Assembly (NCBI GenBank): GCA_044507605.1
Contig: JBIQJI010000016.1
Coordinates: forward strand, 30,498 to 94,497
Reading direction: 5' to 3'
DNA length: 64,000 nt
DNA from: Thermopolyspora sp044507605
Lineage (GTDB): Bacteria; Actinomycetota; Actinomycetes; Streptosporangiales; Streptosporangiaceae
Positions 35,729-43,976 of this stretch are shown here, one piece after another (within the stretch, counting starts at the first letter, position 1; the number at the start of each line of letters is the position of its first letter). The notes below the pieces were generated by a model that saw nothing but the letters and a program-made list of their open reading frames with translations, searched no databases and was not told the DNA's origin. A program made the translations under genes and the position numbers.

Positions 35729-37350
35729 GCGCCCACATCACCGAGATCGTCATCTTCTCGTTTCTGTTCCTCGCCGTCAGCGTCCTGGGGTTCGTCGCGG
35801 CCCGCTGGCGCGCGAACGGCACCGACCTGGCCAGCCTGGACGAGTGGGGGCTCGGCGGTCGCACGTTCGGGTCGTGGATCACCTGGTTCCTGGTGGGCGG
35901 CGACCTCTACACGGCGTACACCTTCGTGGCGGTGCCGGCGCTGCTGTTCGGCGCCGGGGCCATGGGATTCTTCGCGCTGCCGTACACCGTCGTCATCTAT
36001 CCGATGGTGTTCCTGTTCATGATCCGGCTCTGGTCGGTCTCGCACGTGCACGGTTTCGTGACACCGGCCGACTTCGTGCGGTCCAGGTTCGCCTCGCCCA
36101 CGCTCGCGCTGCTCATCGCGATCACCGGGATCGTCGCCACGATGCCGTACATCGCCCTGCAGCTCGTCGGCATCGAGGCGGTGCTGAAGACGATGGGCGT
36201 GACCGGCAGCGGCCTGGCCGCCGACCTGCCGCTGATCATCGCGTTCGCGATCCTGGCCGCCTACACCTACCAGTCGGGGCTGCGGGCGCCGGCGTTGATC
36301 GCGTTCGTCAAGGACATCCTGATCTATCTGGTGATCATCGTCGCGATCATCTACATCCCCGCCAAGCTCGGCGGCATGGACGCGATCTTCGACAAGGCGC
36401 AGGCCAAGTTCGCGGCCAGCCCCTCGCCCGGCGACGGAATCCTGCTGAACTCCAACAACCAGCTGCAGTACATCACCCTGGCCCTCGGCTCGGCCATGGC
36501 GCTGTTCCTGTACCCGCACAGCGTGACCGGCGTGCTGGCGGCGCGGAACCGCAACGTGATCAAGCGGAACATGGCGGCGCTGCCCGCCTACAGCTTCGTG
36601 CTCGGGCTGATCGCGCTGCTCGGGTACATGGCCATCGCGGCGGGCATCACGCCGATCGTCAGCGACGGCAAGCCCGACGCCAACACGATCGTGCCGCAGC
36701 TGTTCGACAAGATGTTCCCCGACTGGATGGCCGGGGTGGCGTACGCGGCGGTGGGCATCGGCGCGCTGGTTCCGGCGGCCATCATGTCGATCGCGGCGGC
36801 CAACCTGTTCACGCGCAACATCTACCGGGAGTACTTCCGCAAGAACGCCACCGACGCGCAGGAGGCCCGGGTCAGCAAGATCGCCTCGCTGGTGGTGAAG
36901 ATCGGCGCGGTGCTGGTCATCCTGCTCATCGACCCGCAGTTCTCCATCGACCTGCAGCTCATCGGCGGTGTGATCATCCTGCAGACGCTGCCGTCGGTGG
37001 CCCTCGGCCTGTACACCCGGTGGTTCCACCGGTACGGGCTGGTGGCCGGCTGGGTCGCGGGCATGGTGGCCGGGATGCTGATGCTGTACAACATCCCCAA
37101 CCCGGCGACGCACCGCGCCCACTTCGGCGGCTCCGCCTTCTCGCTGTCCAACCTCGGGTTCGACACCAAGATGACGCTCTACGCGGGCTTCCTCGCCCTG
37201 ATCGTCAACGTGGTCGTCACCGTCGCCGGCACGCTCATCGCACGCGCCGCCAAGGCCGCCGAGGGCGTGGACGGCACCCGGCCCGCCGACTACACCGTCG
37301 ACCAGGGCGACCCCAAGGTTCGTGAGGTCGAGCAGCCCGCCGGCGCCTAG
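35725..37350 (+). CDS. SSS family sodium:solute symporter (monocarboxylate-type)
   Basis: 541 residues with about 13 membrane segments in the LeuT-like order: SLDEWGLGGRTFGSWITWFL, GGDLYTAYTFVAVPALLFGA (Na+-site region), VSHVHGFVTPADFVRSRFAS, the LFLYPHSVTGVLAARNRNVI loop, and YAAVGIGALVPAAIMSIAAA. Pairing with a DUF3311 protein is typical for MctC/MctP-like carriers of acetate, pyruvate, lactate or propionate. The exact solute is not determined. The C-terminal cytoplasmic tail is acidic (GDPKVREVEQPAGA). A strong terminator follows at 37397. Confidence 0.9.
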   Translation: MSAHITEIVIFSFLFLAVSVLGFVAARWRANGTDLASLDEWGLGGRTFGSWITWFLVGGDLYTAYTFVAVPALLFGAGAMGFFALPYTVVIYPMVFLFMIRLWSVSHVHGFVTPADFVRSRFASPTLALLIAITGIVATMPYIALQLVGIEAVLKTMGVTGSGLAADLPLIIAFAILAAYTYQSGLRAPALIAFVKDILIYLVIIVAIIYIPAKLGGMDAIFDKAQAKFAASPSPGDGILLNSNNQLQYITLALGSAMALFLYPHSVTGVLAARNRNVIKRNMAALPAYSFVLGLIALLGYMAIAAGITPIVSDGKPDANTIVPQLFDKMFPDWMAGVAYAAVGIGALVPAAIMSIAAANLFTRNIYREYFRKNATDAQEARVSKIASLVVKIGAVLVILLIDPQFSIDLQLIGGVIILQTLPSVALGLYTRWFHRYGLVAGWVAGMVAGMLMLYNIPNPATHRAHFGGSAFSLSNLGFDTKMTLYAGFLALIVNVVVTVAGTLIARAAKAAEGVDGTRPADYTVDQGDPKVREVEQPAGA

Positions 37351-37396
37351 CCGACCGGTTCGCCACGCCGGCCGGGCGTGGGCGGCTCACCGCGTC

Positions 37397-37443
37397 AGGG
37401 CCGCGGTCACACCGGATCTTCCGGCCACGGTGACCGCGGCCCT
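37397..37443 (+). terminator. Intrinsic terminator after the SSS symporter
   Basis: AGGGCCGCGGTCAC (37397-37410) pairs perfectly over 14 bases with GTGACCGCGGCCCT (37430-37443), and TTCGTGT follows. It is the strongest hairpin I saw in the window, 47 bases after the symporter stop. Confidence 0.85.
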
Positions 37444-37579
37444 TTCGTGTGCGTGCGTGTCCGGACGGCTCCCCAGGGTCACCCGGAGGATCTAGGATTG
37501 GCGGGTTCCATCGTTCTCCGCGGCGCCCTCGTGTGTCCCCGGAGGCTTCCCCCTGGCTCGATCGAACCCCAATGGCGAG

Positions 37580-39832
37580 GTGGCAGTGGCCGGTAGCAGC
37601 GATCGGTGGTGGGCGGGTGACCTGCCCATGGATACGATGGGGTTCGCCGGGCATGAGGCCCGGCTCGCCACGCTGCAGCGGCTGCTGACCCAAGGGCCCA
37701 CGGGCGGGCCGGTGACCCTGACCGGCATCGCCGGCATCGGCAAGACCCGGCTCGCGCTGCGCGTCGCGGGTGCGCTGCGGCCCCGGTTCGAGCACGGCGC
37801 CTGGTTCGCCGACCTGGCCCGGCTGCGTGACCCCGCCCTGCTCGCCGGCTGCCTCATCCGGGTCTTCCATGGGCAGGATCACGGCGCACGCCCCGCCGCC
37901 GAGACGCTCACCGCCCACCTGGCCCATCGGCGTGCCCTGCTGGTGCTCGATCACTGCGACGACTTCGCGGCCGAATGCGCCCGGCTGCTCCCCGGCCTGC
38001 TCGCCGCCGCCCCCGGGCTGCGCGTCCTGGCGACCGCCGCACGGCCGCTCGGCGTGCCGGGCGAGCACGTCGTCGAGGTGCCGCCCCTCACCACGCCGAC
38101 CGCCGGAGAGCCGAGCCGAGCCGGGGAGCCGGACCGGAAGCCGGGCTCCGAGACGATGGAGATGTTCACGTTGCTCGGCCACGGGCCGGCCGAACCGACG
38201 GGCGGCGGGCCCGCCCTGCCGGCGCTCGCCGAGCTGGGCCGACGCCTGGGCGGGATCCCGCTGGGTGTGTCGCTCGCGGCCGGTCGGCTCCGGTCGTGCT
38301 CCGCCGACGAACTGCTGCCGAGCCTGGCCGCCCACGTTCCCCCGCCTCCACCGACCGGCGGCCCCTCAGGCGATGCTTCCGGCGACACCTCGGGTGGGGG
38401 TGCCGACGGGGCGGCAGGCACCGTGCCGGCAGGCACCGTGCCGGGTGGTTCCGTGCCGACCGATACCGTGCCGGATGGTTCCGTGCCGGGCGGTTCCGTG
38501 CCAGGCCACGCGGACCGGCTGCGGGCGATCCTGGACTGGGCGTACGAGCGGTGCGACCCGGACGAGCGGCTCCTGTGGGCGCGGCTGTCGGTGTTCGCGC
38601 CGGGCTTCGACGCGGCCGCGGCCGAGCATGCCTGCACCGAGAGCAGGCTGCGCCAGGTGCAGATCGGGCCCATCCTGGACCGCCTGGTGTCGGCGTCGAT
38701 CGTGGAGCGGCTCGACGACAGTGAGGGGACGCGCTACCGGCTGCCCCGCGCCGTCGCCGACTACGGCAGGGAACGGCTGCGCGCCCTCGGCGAGGAGACG
38801 ACCCTGCTGCAGCGGCACCGGGACTTCTACCTGCGCCGGGTCAGGGACGGCGAGGAGGCGTGGCCCGGCGGGCGGCAGGTCGCCTGGTACCGCTGCCTGA
38901 ACCGGGACCTGCCGAACATCCGCGCCGCCGTGGCGTTCTGCCTGCACCGGCCGGCCGAGCATCTCGCGGGGCTGATCCTCGTCTCGTCGCTGTGGTACTT
39001 CTGGAGCTCCGCCAACCTGTTCCGGGAGGGCCGGCATTACCTCGATCTGCTGCTGCGGGTGGTGACCGCGCCCTCGGCCGCCCGCACCAAGGCGCTGTGG
39101 GTGTGCGGAGGGCTGGCGGCGATGCAGGGCGACTTCGCCTACGCTTCGCGGCGGGCGGCCGAGTGCGTCACCAGGGCCGAGGCCGAGCGCGACGCGACCG
39201 CCGCGGCCTACGGCACCCAGGTGGCGGGCACGGTGGCGCTGCTGGACGGCGACGCCGCCTTGGCCATCTCCCGTCTGAGCAAGGCCATCGGCCGGCATCG
39301 GGCGCGGGGCGAGCTGAGCCCCGGGCTGATGCTGGGGCTGCCGCAGCTGGCCGCCGCCTACGGCGCCGTGGGGCAGACCGCCGGGGCGCGGGCGCTGCTG
39401 ACCGAGTGCGCTTCGGTGTGCGACGAGCGGGGCGAGCTGTGGGCGCGCGGGCACACGTTGTTCGTGCTCGGCCGCGTCGCCTACGCCGATGGCGACATCG
39501 ACGAGGCGTGGACGCACGTCCGGCTGTCGTTGCGCATCAAGCGGCTGTTCGACGACGTGCCCGGCATGGCGCGTTGCCTGGAGCTGCTGGCGTGGGTGGC
39601 GGCGGGTCAGGGCAACGCGGAGCGGGCGGCCCGGCTGCTCGGCGCCGCGGTCGAGATCGGCGGTGTGCCGGGCCAGTCCCGCTCGCCGGGTCTTTCGGAG
39701 CGGCACCGGTGCGAGCGGCGCGTGCGGGAGTCGCTCGGTGACGCCACGTACGAGTCGGTGGCGGCGGAGGGGGCACGGCTGGCCATCAGCGACGCCATCG
39801 CGTACGCCCTCGGGGAGGAGTTCCCGGTCTGA
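37580..39832 (+). CDS. STAND/NB-ARC-type ATPase with helical-repeat C-terminus
   Basis: 750 residues. P-loop VTLTGIAGIGKTRLALRVAG (Walker A near residue 55), Walker B ALLVLDHCDDF, sensor VLATAARPLGVPGEHVVEVP and the winged-helix region DRLRAILDWAYERCDPDERL, as in AfsR/MalT-type signalling ATPases. Residues ~430-740 are TPR-like (YLDLLLRVVTAPSAARTKAL; ALLDGDAALAISRLSKAIGR). No BTAD or LuxR DNA-binding domain is present, so it is not itself an obvious regulator. Between the NTPase and the winged helix lies an in-frame 15-bp minisatellite (38414-38503). Start GTG 37580 is uncertain; ATG 37628 is an alternative. An RsbW-like gene follows after 76 bases. Confidence 0.82.
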   Translation: MAVAGSSDRWWAGDLPMDTMGFAGHEARLATLQRLLTQGPTGGPVTLTGIAGIGKTRLALRVAGALRPRFEHGAWFADLARLRDPALLAGCLIRVFHGQDHGARPAAETLTAHLAHRRALLVLDHCDDFAAECARLLPGLLAAAPGLRVLATAARPLGVPGEHVVEVPPLTTPTAGEPSRAGEPDRKPGSETMEMFTLLGHGPAEPTGGGPALPALAELGRRLGGIPLGVSLAAGRLRSCSADELLPSLAAHVPPPPPTGGPSGDASGDTSGGGADGAAGTVPAGTVPGGSVPTDTVPDGSVPGGSVPGHADRLRAILDWAYERCDPDERLLWARLSVFAPGFDAAAAEHACTESRLRQVQIGPILDRLVSASIVERLDDSEGTRYRLPRAVADYGRERLRALGEETTLLQRHRDFYLRRVRDGEEAWPGGRQVAWYRCLNRDLPNIRAAVAFCLHRPAEHLAGLILVSSLWYFWSSANLFREGRHYLDLLLRVVTAPSAARTKALWVCGGLAAMQGDFAYASRRAAECVTRAEAERDATAAAYGTQVAGTVALLDGDAALAISRLSKAIGRHRARGELSPGLMLGLPQLAAAYGAVGQTAGARALLTECASVCDERGELWARGHTLFVLGRVAYADGDIDEAWTHVRLSLRIKRLFDDVPGMARCLELLAWVAAGQGNAERAARLLGAAVEIGGVPGQSRSPGLSERHRCERRVRESLGDATYESVAAEGARLAISDAIAYALGEEFPV
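38414..38503 (+). repeat. In-frame 15-bp minisatellite, six units
   Basis: Six consecutive 15-base units, each ending CCGTGCC(G/A), encode AGTVP, AGTVP, GGSVP, TDTVP, DGSVP, GGSVP at residues 279-308 of the STAND ATPase. The array keeps frame and falls in a linker between domains. Confidence 0.9.
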
Positions 39833-39853
39833 CAAAACGGCAGATCACGGACG

Positions 39854-39896
39854 TTTCAGCCAGCAGATACGGGCAAGTCACAACGAACGGCTGAAA
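39854..39896 (+). promoter_or_regulatory. Inverted repeat in the leader of the RsbW-like gene
   Basis: TTTCAGCC (39854-39861) and GGCTGAAA (39889-39896) are perfect complements 27 bases apart, ending right at the GGGAGGA ribosome site. It could be a stem regulating translation, or an operator. Confidence 0.45.
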
Positions 39897-39908
39897 TGGG
39901 AGGAAGAT

Positions 39909-40442
39909 ATGGAAGCGGTGATCGCGTTGCGCCTCCCGCGTGACCCCGCGAGTGTCCCGGTGATCAGACACATGGTCGATTGCGCGCTCTGCGTGGCCGG
40001 TGTCGACAAGCCGATTCGTGACGACATCCGGCTCATGCTGACGGAGGCGTGCTCCAATGTCGTCATCCACGCGCTGGGCACCGACGAGTACGACGTCAGC
40101 GCCGACGTGTTCGAGGACCGGTGCGTCATCCAGGTGATGGACGCCGGGGAGGGTTTCACCGCGGACGTGGCCGCGTCGGTTTCGCTGCTCGCCGAGCACG
40201 GCCACGGGTTGCAGATCATGCGGGCGCTGGCCGATGAGATCCGGTTGACCAACTATGAGGACAACGGCGCGGTCGTGTGTCTGGAGAAGTCGCTGCGCTA
40301 CGGCTCCGGGGCACCGGGCCGGATTTTGCCCAGGGCGAACGGCAGCCTGCCGCACCAGGAGACCGGGTCGCCCGACGGCGCGCAGCGGACCCCGCCCAGG
40401 CAGGTCCGGCGGCCGATCGGGTGCCGGTGCGAGGTGAGATGA
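39909..40442 (+). CDS. RsbW/SpoIIAB-like anti-sigma kinase (HATPase_c)
   Basis: 177 residues. Gyrase/histidine-kinase ATP-binding fold with the N box IRLMLTEACSNVVIHAL (E-A-x2-N), G1 box VMDAGEGFTA, and G2 box EHGHGLQIMRALADEIRL. Such serine kinases bind a sigma factor or phosphorylate an STAS anti-sigma antagonist. The last ~45 residues (RILPRANGSLPHQETGSPDG...) are a polar extension beyond the domain. ATG 39909 follows GGGAGGAAG. No sigma factor or STAS partner lies beside it. The upstream STAND ATPase may share the transcript, and the pair could be one signalling module. Confidence 0.83.
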   Translation: MEAVIALRLPRDPASVPVIRHMVDCALCVAGVDKPIRDDIRLMLTEACSNVVIHALGTDEYDVSADVFEDRCVIQVMDAGEGFTADVAASVSLLAEHGHGLQIMRALADEIRLTNYEDNGAVVCLEKSLRYGSGAPGRILPRANGSLPHQETGSPDGAQRTPPRQVRRPIGCRCEVR

Positions 40443-40482
40443 CTCCTCGCGCGGAGGGCCCCTGCCGCACCGGCGACGCCGA

Positions 40483-41367
40483 TCAACCGATGCCGGCGCG
40501 CCGCAGGATGTCGGGGATGCCCTGCTCGTAGCCGATGGCCATGATATGGACGCCGTGGACGCCGGGGATCTCGCGCAGGCGCCCGATCAGTTCCACGCAG
40601 AGGCGCACGCCCTCCTCGGCTATGTCGGGGGCGGCGCGCAGCCGGTCGGCGACGTCGCCGGGCACCGTGACGCCCGGCAGGTTCGCGCTCATGTGCTCCA
40701 GGGCGCGTAAGGACCGGATGGGGCCCACGCCGGCGATGATGTGACAGCGCCGGTCGAGCCCGAGCTCGCGCACCTGCTCCATCCACGCCGCGAAGGCCGG
40801 CACGTCGAACACGAACTGGGTCTGCGCGAACTGTGCGCCGGCGTCGGCCTTCTTGGTGAGCCGGGCCGTCGCGCCCGGCGCGAAGGGGTTCTCGACCGCG
40901 CCGAGGCACCAGTCGGGGGCGGGCTCGACCTCGCGGCCCGACAGCAGGCGATGCTCGTCGCGCAGGGCGCGGGCGGTCCTCAGCAGTTCCAGGCTGTCCA
41001 GGTCGAACACCGGGGTGGCGTCGGGATGGTCGCCGCCGCTCGGATGGTCGCCCGTCATGATGGTGATGTTGGGGACGCCGAGGGCACCGGCCGAGATGAG
41101 GTCGGACTGCAGCGCGATGCGGTTGCGGTCGCGGCAGGTGACCTGCATGACGGGTTCGATGCCCTCGCCCAGGGCGATGAGGCTGCCGGCCCAGCTGCTC
41201 AGCCGAACGTTGGATCCCTGGTTGTCGGTGATATTGACCGCGTCGACGAGGCCGCGCAGTGGTTTCACCTTGTCGCGGATCACGCCGGGATCGGCCCCTC
41301 GCGGAGGGCTGATCTCGGCCGTGACCGCGAACGCGCCCGAATCAAGTCGGTCGCGAAGTCTGCTCAT
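40483..41367 (-). CDS. metF: Methylenetetrahydrofolate reductase family protein
   Basis: 294 residues, TIM-barrel MTHFR: FAVTAEISPPRGADPGVI, VDAVNITDNQGSNVRLSSWA, MQVTCRDRNRIALQSDLISA, GVPNITIMTGDHPSGGDHPD, then AQFAQTQFVFDVPAFAAWME and IAGVGPIRSLRALEHM. It would use FAD to reduce 5,10-methylene-THF for methionine synthesis. It lies 62 bases after a MetE-like gene on the same strand, a sensible pair. The ATG at 41367 starts at the family N-terminus. Some MTHFR homologues in actinomycetes are divergent; the core motifs here are intact. Confidence 0.9.
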   Translation of the reverse strand: MSRLRDRLDSGAFAVTAEISPPRGADPGVIRDKVKPLRGLVDAVNITDNQGSNVRLSSWAGSLIALGEGIEPVMQVTCRDRNRIALQSDLISAGALGVPNITIMTGDHPSGGDHPDATPVFDLDSLELLRTARALRDEHRLLSGREVEPAPDWCLGAVENPFAPGATARLTKKADAGAQFAQTQFVFDVPAFAAWMEQVRELGLDRRCHIIAGVGPIRSLRALEHMSANLPGVTVPGDVADRLRAAPDIAEEGVRLCVELIGRLREIPGVHGVHIMAIGYEQGIPDILRRAGIG

Positions 41368-41429
41368 CCCAGCCCCGGATTGTCGTAGTCAGCGCCGGGA
41401 TCAGGCTATCAGCCGATGATCAGAGAGCG

Positions 41430-42542
41430 TCAGCCCCAGACCTCCTGCGCCGTTTCGACGATGAGCCGCAGCTTGGCGACCTGCTCTTCGCGCGACAGCA
41501 CGTTGCCTTCGACCGTGGACGAGAACCCGCACTGCGGCGACAGGCACAGCTGGTCGATGTCGACGTACTTGCTGGCCTCCTCGATGCGCCGCTTGAGCAT
41601 GTCCTTGGACTCCAGCGCGCCGCGCTTGGTGGTGACCAGGCCGAGCACCACCATCTTGTCGCGCGGGACGTACCGCAGCGGCTCGAAGCCGCCCGAGCGC
41701 TCGTCGTCGTACTCCAGGAAGAAGCCGTCGACGCCCAGCTCGCCGAACAGCGCCTCGGCGACGAAGTCGTAGCCGCCCGACGCCGCCCAGGACGAGCGGA
41801 AGTTGCCCCGGCACATGTGGGTGGTGATGCGCATGCCCTCGGGGCGGCCGGCGATCGCCGCATTGATCTGCTTGATGTACCGCAGGTGCAGGTGCTCGGC
41901 GTCCTCGCCGCGTTCGGCGATCTGGGCCCGCTGCGCGGGGTCGTTGAGGTACGCCAGGCTGGTGTCGTCGAACTGCAGGTACGTGCAGCCGAGTTCGCCG
42001 ATGCGGCGCACCTGCTCGGCGTACACCGCGGCGAGGTCGGCCCAGAACTCCTCGATGTCGGGGTAGACGGCGCGGTCGATCGAGGCCGGGCCGCCACGGT
42101 AGTGCACCATGTTCGGCGACGGGATGGTGAGCTTCGGCGTGTTCGTGGTGACGTGTTCCTTGAGGAACGTGAAGTCGTCGCCGAAGATCGTCTCGTTGAG
42201 GTGCAGGCGTTCGCCGATGTGCAGCGCCGCCGGGGCGAACTCTATCTGGCCCTCCTCGTTGCGGAAGCTGACCTTGATGTTGCCCGGCGCCTGGCTGATG
42301 CCCCCGATACGGTAGATGAAGTCCATGTGCCAGGAGGCGCGGCGGAACTCTCCGTCGGTCGCCGTCTGCAGGCCCACCTCCTCCTGCATCCGCACGACGT
42401 CCTTGATCGCTTCGTTCTCGATCTCGCGCAGCGCCTCCGCGGTGATGCGACCGGCGGCGAAGTCATCGCGTGCTCGCAGCAACTCGGGCGGCCGCAGCAG
42501 GCTGCCCACGTGATCGGCTCGGAACGGGGGTGTTGTGCGCAT
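41430..42542 (-). CDS. MetE C-terminal-like cobalamin-independent methyltransferase
   Basis: 370 residues, only the catalytic UROD/MetE-C barrel, like the short YxjG/YxjH forms: FRADHVGSLLRPPELLRARD, LQTATDGEFRRASWHMDF, GCTYLQFDDTSLAYL, and THMCRGNFRSSWAASGGYD with the zinc-site His-x-Cys. A second zinc Cys fits LCLSPQCGFSSTVEGNVLSR. It transfers a methyl group from a folate or other donor to a thiol; methionine synthase is the likely role. ATG 42542 was chosen (RADHVG near residue 8). The longer frame to 42680 is unsupported. Cotranscribed with the MTHFR gene. Confidence 0.88.
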   Translation of the reverse strand: MRTTPPFRADHVGSLLRPPELLRARDDFAAGRITAEALREIENEAIKDVVRMQEEVGLQTATDGEFRRASWHMDFIYRIGGISQAPGNIKVSFRNEEGQIEFAPAALHIGERLHLNETIFGDDFTFLKEHVTTNTPKLTIPSPNMVHYRGGPASIDRAVYPDIEEFWADLAAVYAEQVRRIGELGCTYLQFDDTSLAYLNDPAQRAQIAERGEDAEHLHLRYIKQINAAIAGRPEGMRITTHMCRGNFRSSWAASGGYDFVAEALFGELGVDGFFLEYDDERSGGFEPLRYVPRDKMVVLGLVTTKRGALESKDMLKRRIEEASKYVDIDQLCLSPQCGFSSTVEGNVLSREEQVAKLRLIVETAQEVWG

Positions 42543-42687
42543 GATTCGGGTCGTCTCCTCGTTGAGGTCGTCCAGCTCGTCAAGCATGCCGAACCACGCT
42601 CGGGATGGGAAGAGGGAGATCATCTGCCGGAAGTGAAAGTTGCACGATGGGAGACGGTGTGCGCGCAGGCCATGCGGCACGTCGCGC

Positions 42688-42701
42688 GGGGAGCGCTTTC
42701 C
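42688..42701. promoter_or_regulatory. CebR/LacI-like operator upstream of the esterase-CBM gene
   Basis: GGGGAGCGCTTTCC: the left half and centre (GGGAGCGCT) match the TGGGAGCGCTCCCA cellulase operator of CebR, and the right half has two changes. It lies 53 bases before the ATG of a cellulose-binding esterase, the kind of gene CebR controls. Confidence 0.5.
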
Positions 42702-42753
42702 GAGCCGCGAGATCGATTCCTAGCATCCTCGCACCGGCTACAGGAGGTCGATC

Positions 42754-43935
42754 ATGTCCGTGACGCGCGCAGCGCCCACCGTGCCGAGACCCGGGTGGCC
42801 CTGGGGCGCCCGCAGGAGCCCGCTGGGGGCGCTCGTCACCGTGCTGCTCATGGTGGCCGCCGCGTGCGCCTACGCCGTCGCCGGGCCCGCCGCGCCCGCG
42901 CACGCGGCGACGGTCCGCATCATGCAGCTCGGCGACTCGATCACAGGCTCGCCGGGCTGCTGGCGGGCGCTCCTGTGGAACCGGCTGCAGGACGCCGGCT
43001 ACACGGACATCGACTTCGTCGGCACGCTGCCGCCGCAGGGCTGCGGGGTGCCGTACGACGGCGACAACGAGGGCCACGGCGGGGCACTGGTGACGACGGT
43101 CGCCGACCAGAACCAGCTCGTGGGCTGGCTGTCGGCGACGCACCCTGACATCGTGATGATGCACTTCGGCACGAACGACGTGTGGAGCAACCGCTCCACC
43201 GCGACGATCCTCGCGGCGTACGACAAGCTCGTGGACCAGATGCGGGCGAGCAATCCGGACATGCGCATCCTGGTGGCGCAGATCCTGCCGATGAACCCGA
43301 GCAGCTGCCCCGAGTGCGGGCAGCGGGTCGTCGACCTGAACGCCGCTATCCCGGCGTGGGCGGCGGGCAGGTCGACCGCGCGGTCGCCCATCACCGTGGT
43401 GGACCAGTGGACCGGGTTCGACACCGCGACCGACACCGGCGACGGCGTGCACCCGAACGCCTCCGGTGACCAGAAGATGGCCGACCGCTGGTACCCCGCG
43501 CTGGTCGCCGCGCTGACGGGCGTGACGCCCACGGCCACCCCGACGGTCACGCCCTTTGTGACCCCGACCGTGACCCCCACCGTGACCCCGACCGTGACGC
43601 CGACGGTCACCCCGACCGTGACCCCGACGGCCGCCACCGGATGCACGGCCACCTACACGATCGTCAACCAGTGGTCCGGCGGGTTCCAGGGCGAGGTGCG
43701 GGTCACCGCCGGGGCAGCCGCGATCACCGGCTGGACGGTGACGTTCGGGTTCTCCGCCGGGCAGCACGTGAGCCAGGCCTGGAGCGCGAACGTCACGCAG
43801 AGCGGAGACGTCGTGACGGCCACGAACATGAGCTGGAACGGCGCCCTGGCCGCCCACGCGTCCACGACGTTCGGCTTCATCGGCGGCTGGACCGGCGGCA
43901 ACCCGGTGCCCGCCGTCACCTGCACCGCCACCTGA
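42754..43935 (+). CDS. Secreted SGNH-hydrolase (carbohydrate esterase type) with CBM2
   Basis: 393 residues. Signal peptide of ~51 residues (Arg-rich start, LVTVLLMVAAACAYAVAG, cleavage near PAHAAT). The SGNH catalytic domain follows: block I MQLGDSITGSPGCW, block III FGTNDVW, block V DGVHPNASGDQKM. A Thr/Pro linker of repeated TVTP (43531-43632) connects to a family 2 cellulose-binding module (CTATYTIVNQWSGGFQGEVR; GGWTGGNPVPAVTCTAT, with the Cys pair and exposed Trp). It is likely an acetylxylan or related esterase acting on plant cell walls outside the cell. ATG 42754 follows AGGAGG. A CebR-like operator stands upstream. Confidence 0.93.
   Translation: MSVTRAAPTVPRPGWPWGARRSPLGALVTVLLMVAAACAYAVAGPAAPAHAATVRIMQLGDSITGSPGCWRALLWNRLQDAGYTDIDFVGTLPPQGCGVPYDGDNEGHGGALVTTVADQNQLVGWLSATHPDIVMMHFGTNDVWSNRSTATILAAYDKLVDQMRASNPDMRILVAQILPMNPSSCPECGQRVVDLNAAIPAWAAGRSTARSPITVVDQWTGFDTATDTGDGVHPNASGDQKMADRWYPALVAALTGVTPTATPTVTPFVTPTVTPTVTPTVTPTVTPTVTPTAATGCTATYTIVNQWSGGFQGEVRVTAGAAAITGWTVTFGFSAGQHVSQAWSANVTQSGDVVTATNMSWNGALAAHASTTFGFIGGWTGGNPVPAVTCTAT
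43531..43632 (+). repeat. In-frame TVTP linker repeat (12-bp units)
   Basis: About eight degenerate 12-base units coding for (T/F)(V/A)TP form the flexible linker between the esterase and the CBM2. Such Pro/Thr linkers are usual in secreted cellulases. Confidence 0.8.
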
Positions 43936-43947
43936 CCGGGATCGGCG

Positions 43948-43976
43948 GGTGATCAGTCGGATCGGCCCTGATCACC
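43948..43976. terminator. Hairpin between convergent genes
   Basis: GGTGATCA (43948-43955) and TGATCACC (43969-43976) are perfect complements around a 13-base loop, between the esterase stop and the MFS stop, overlapping the latter. There is no T-tract on either side, so a bidirectional terminator role is only possible. Confidence 0.35.
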
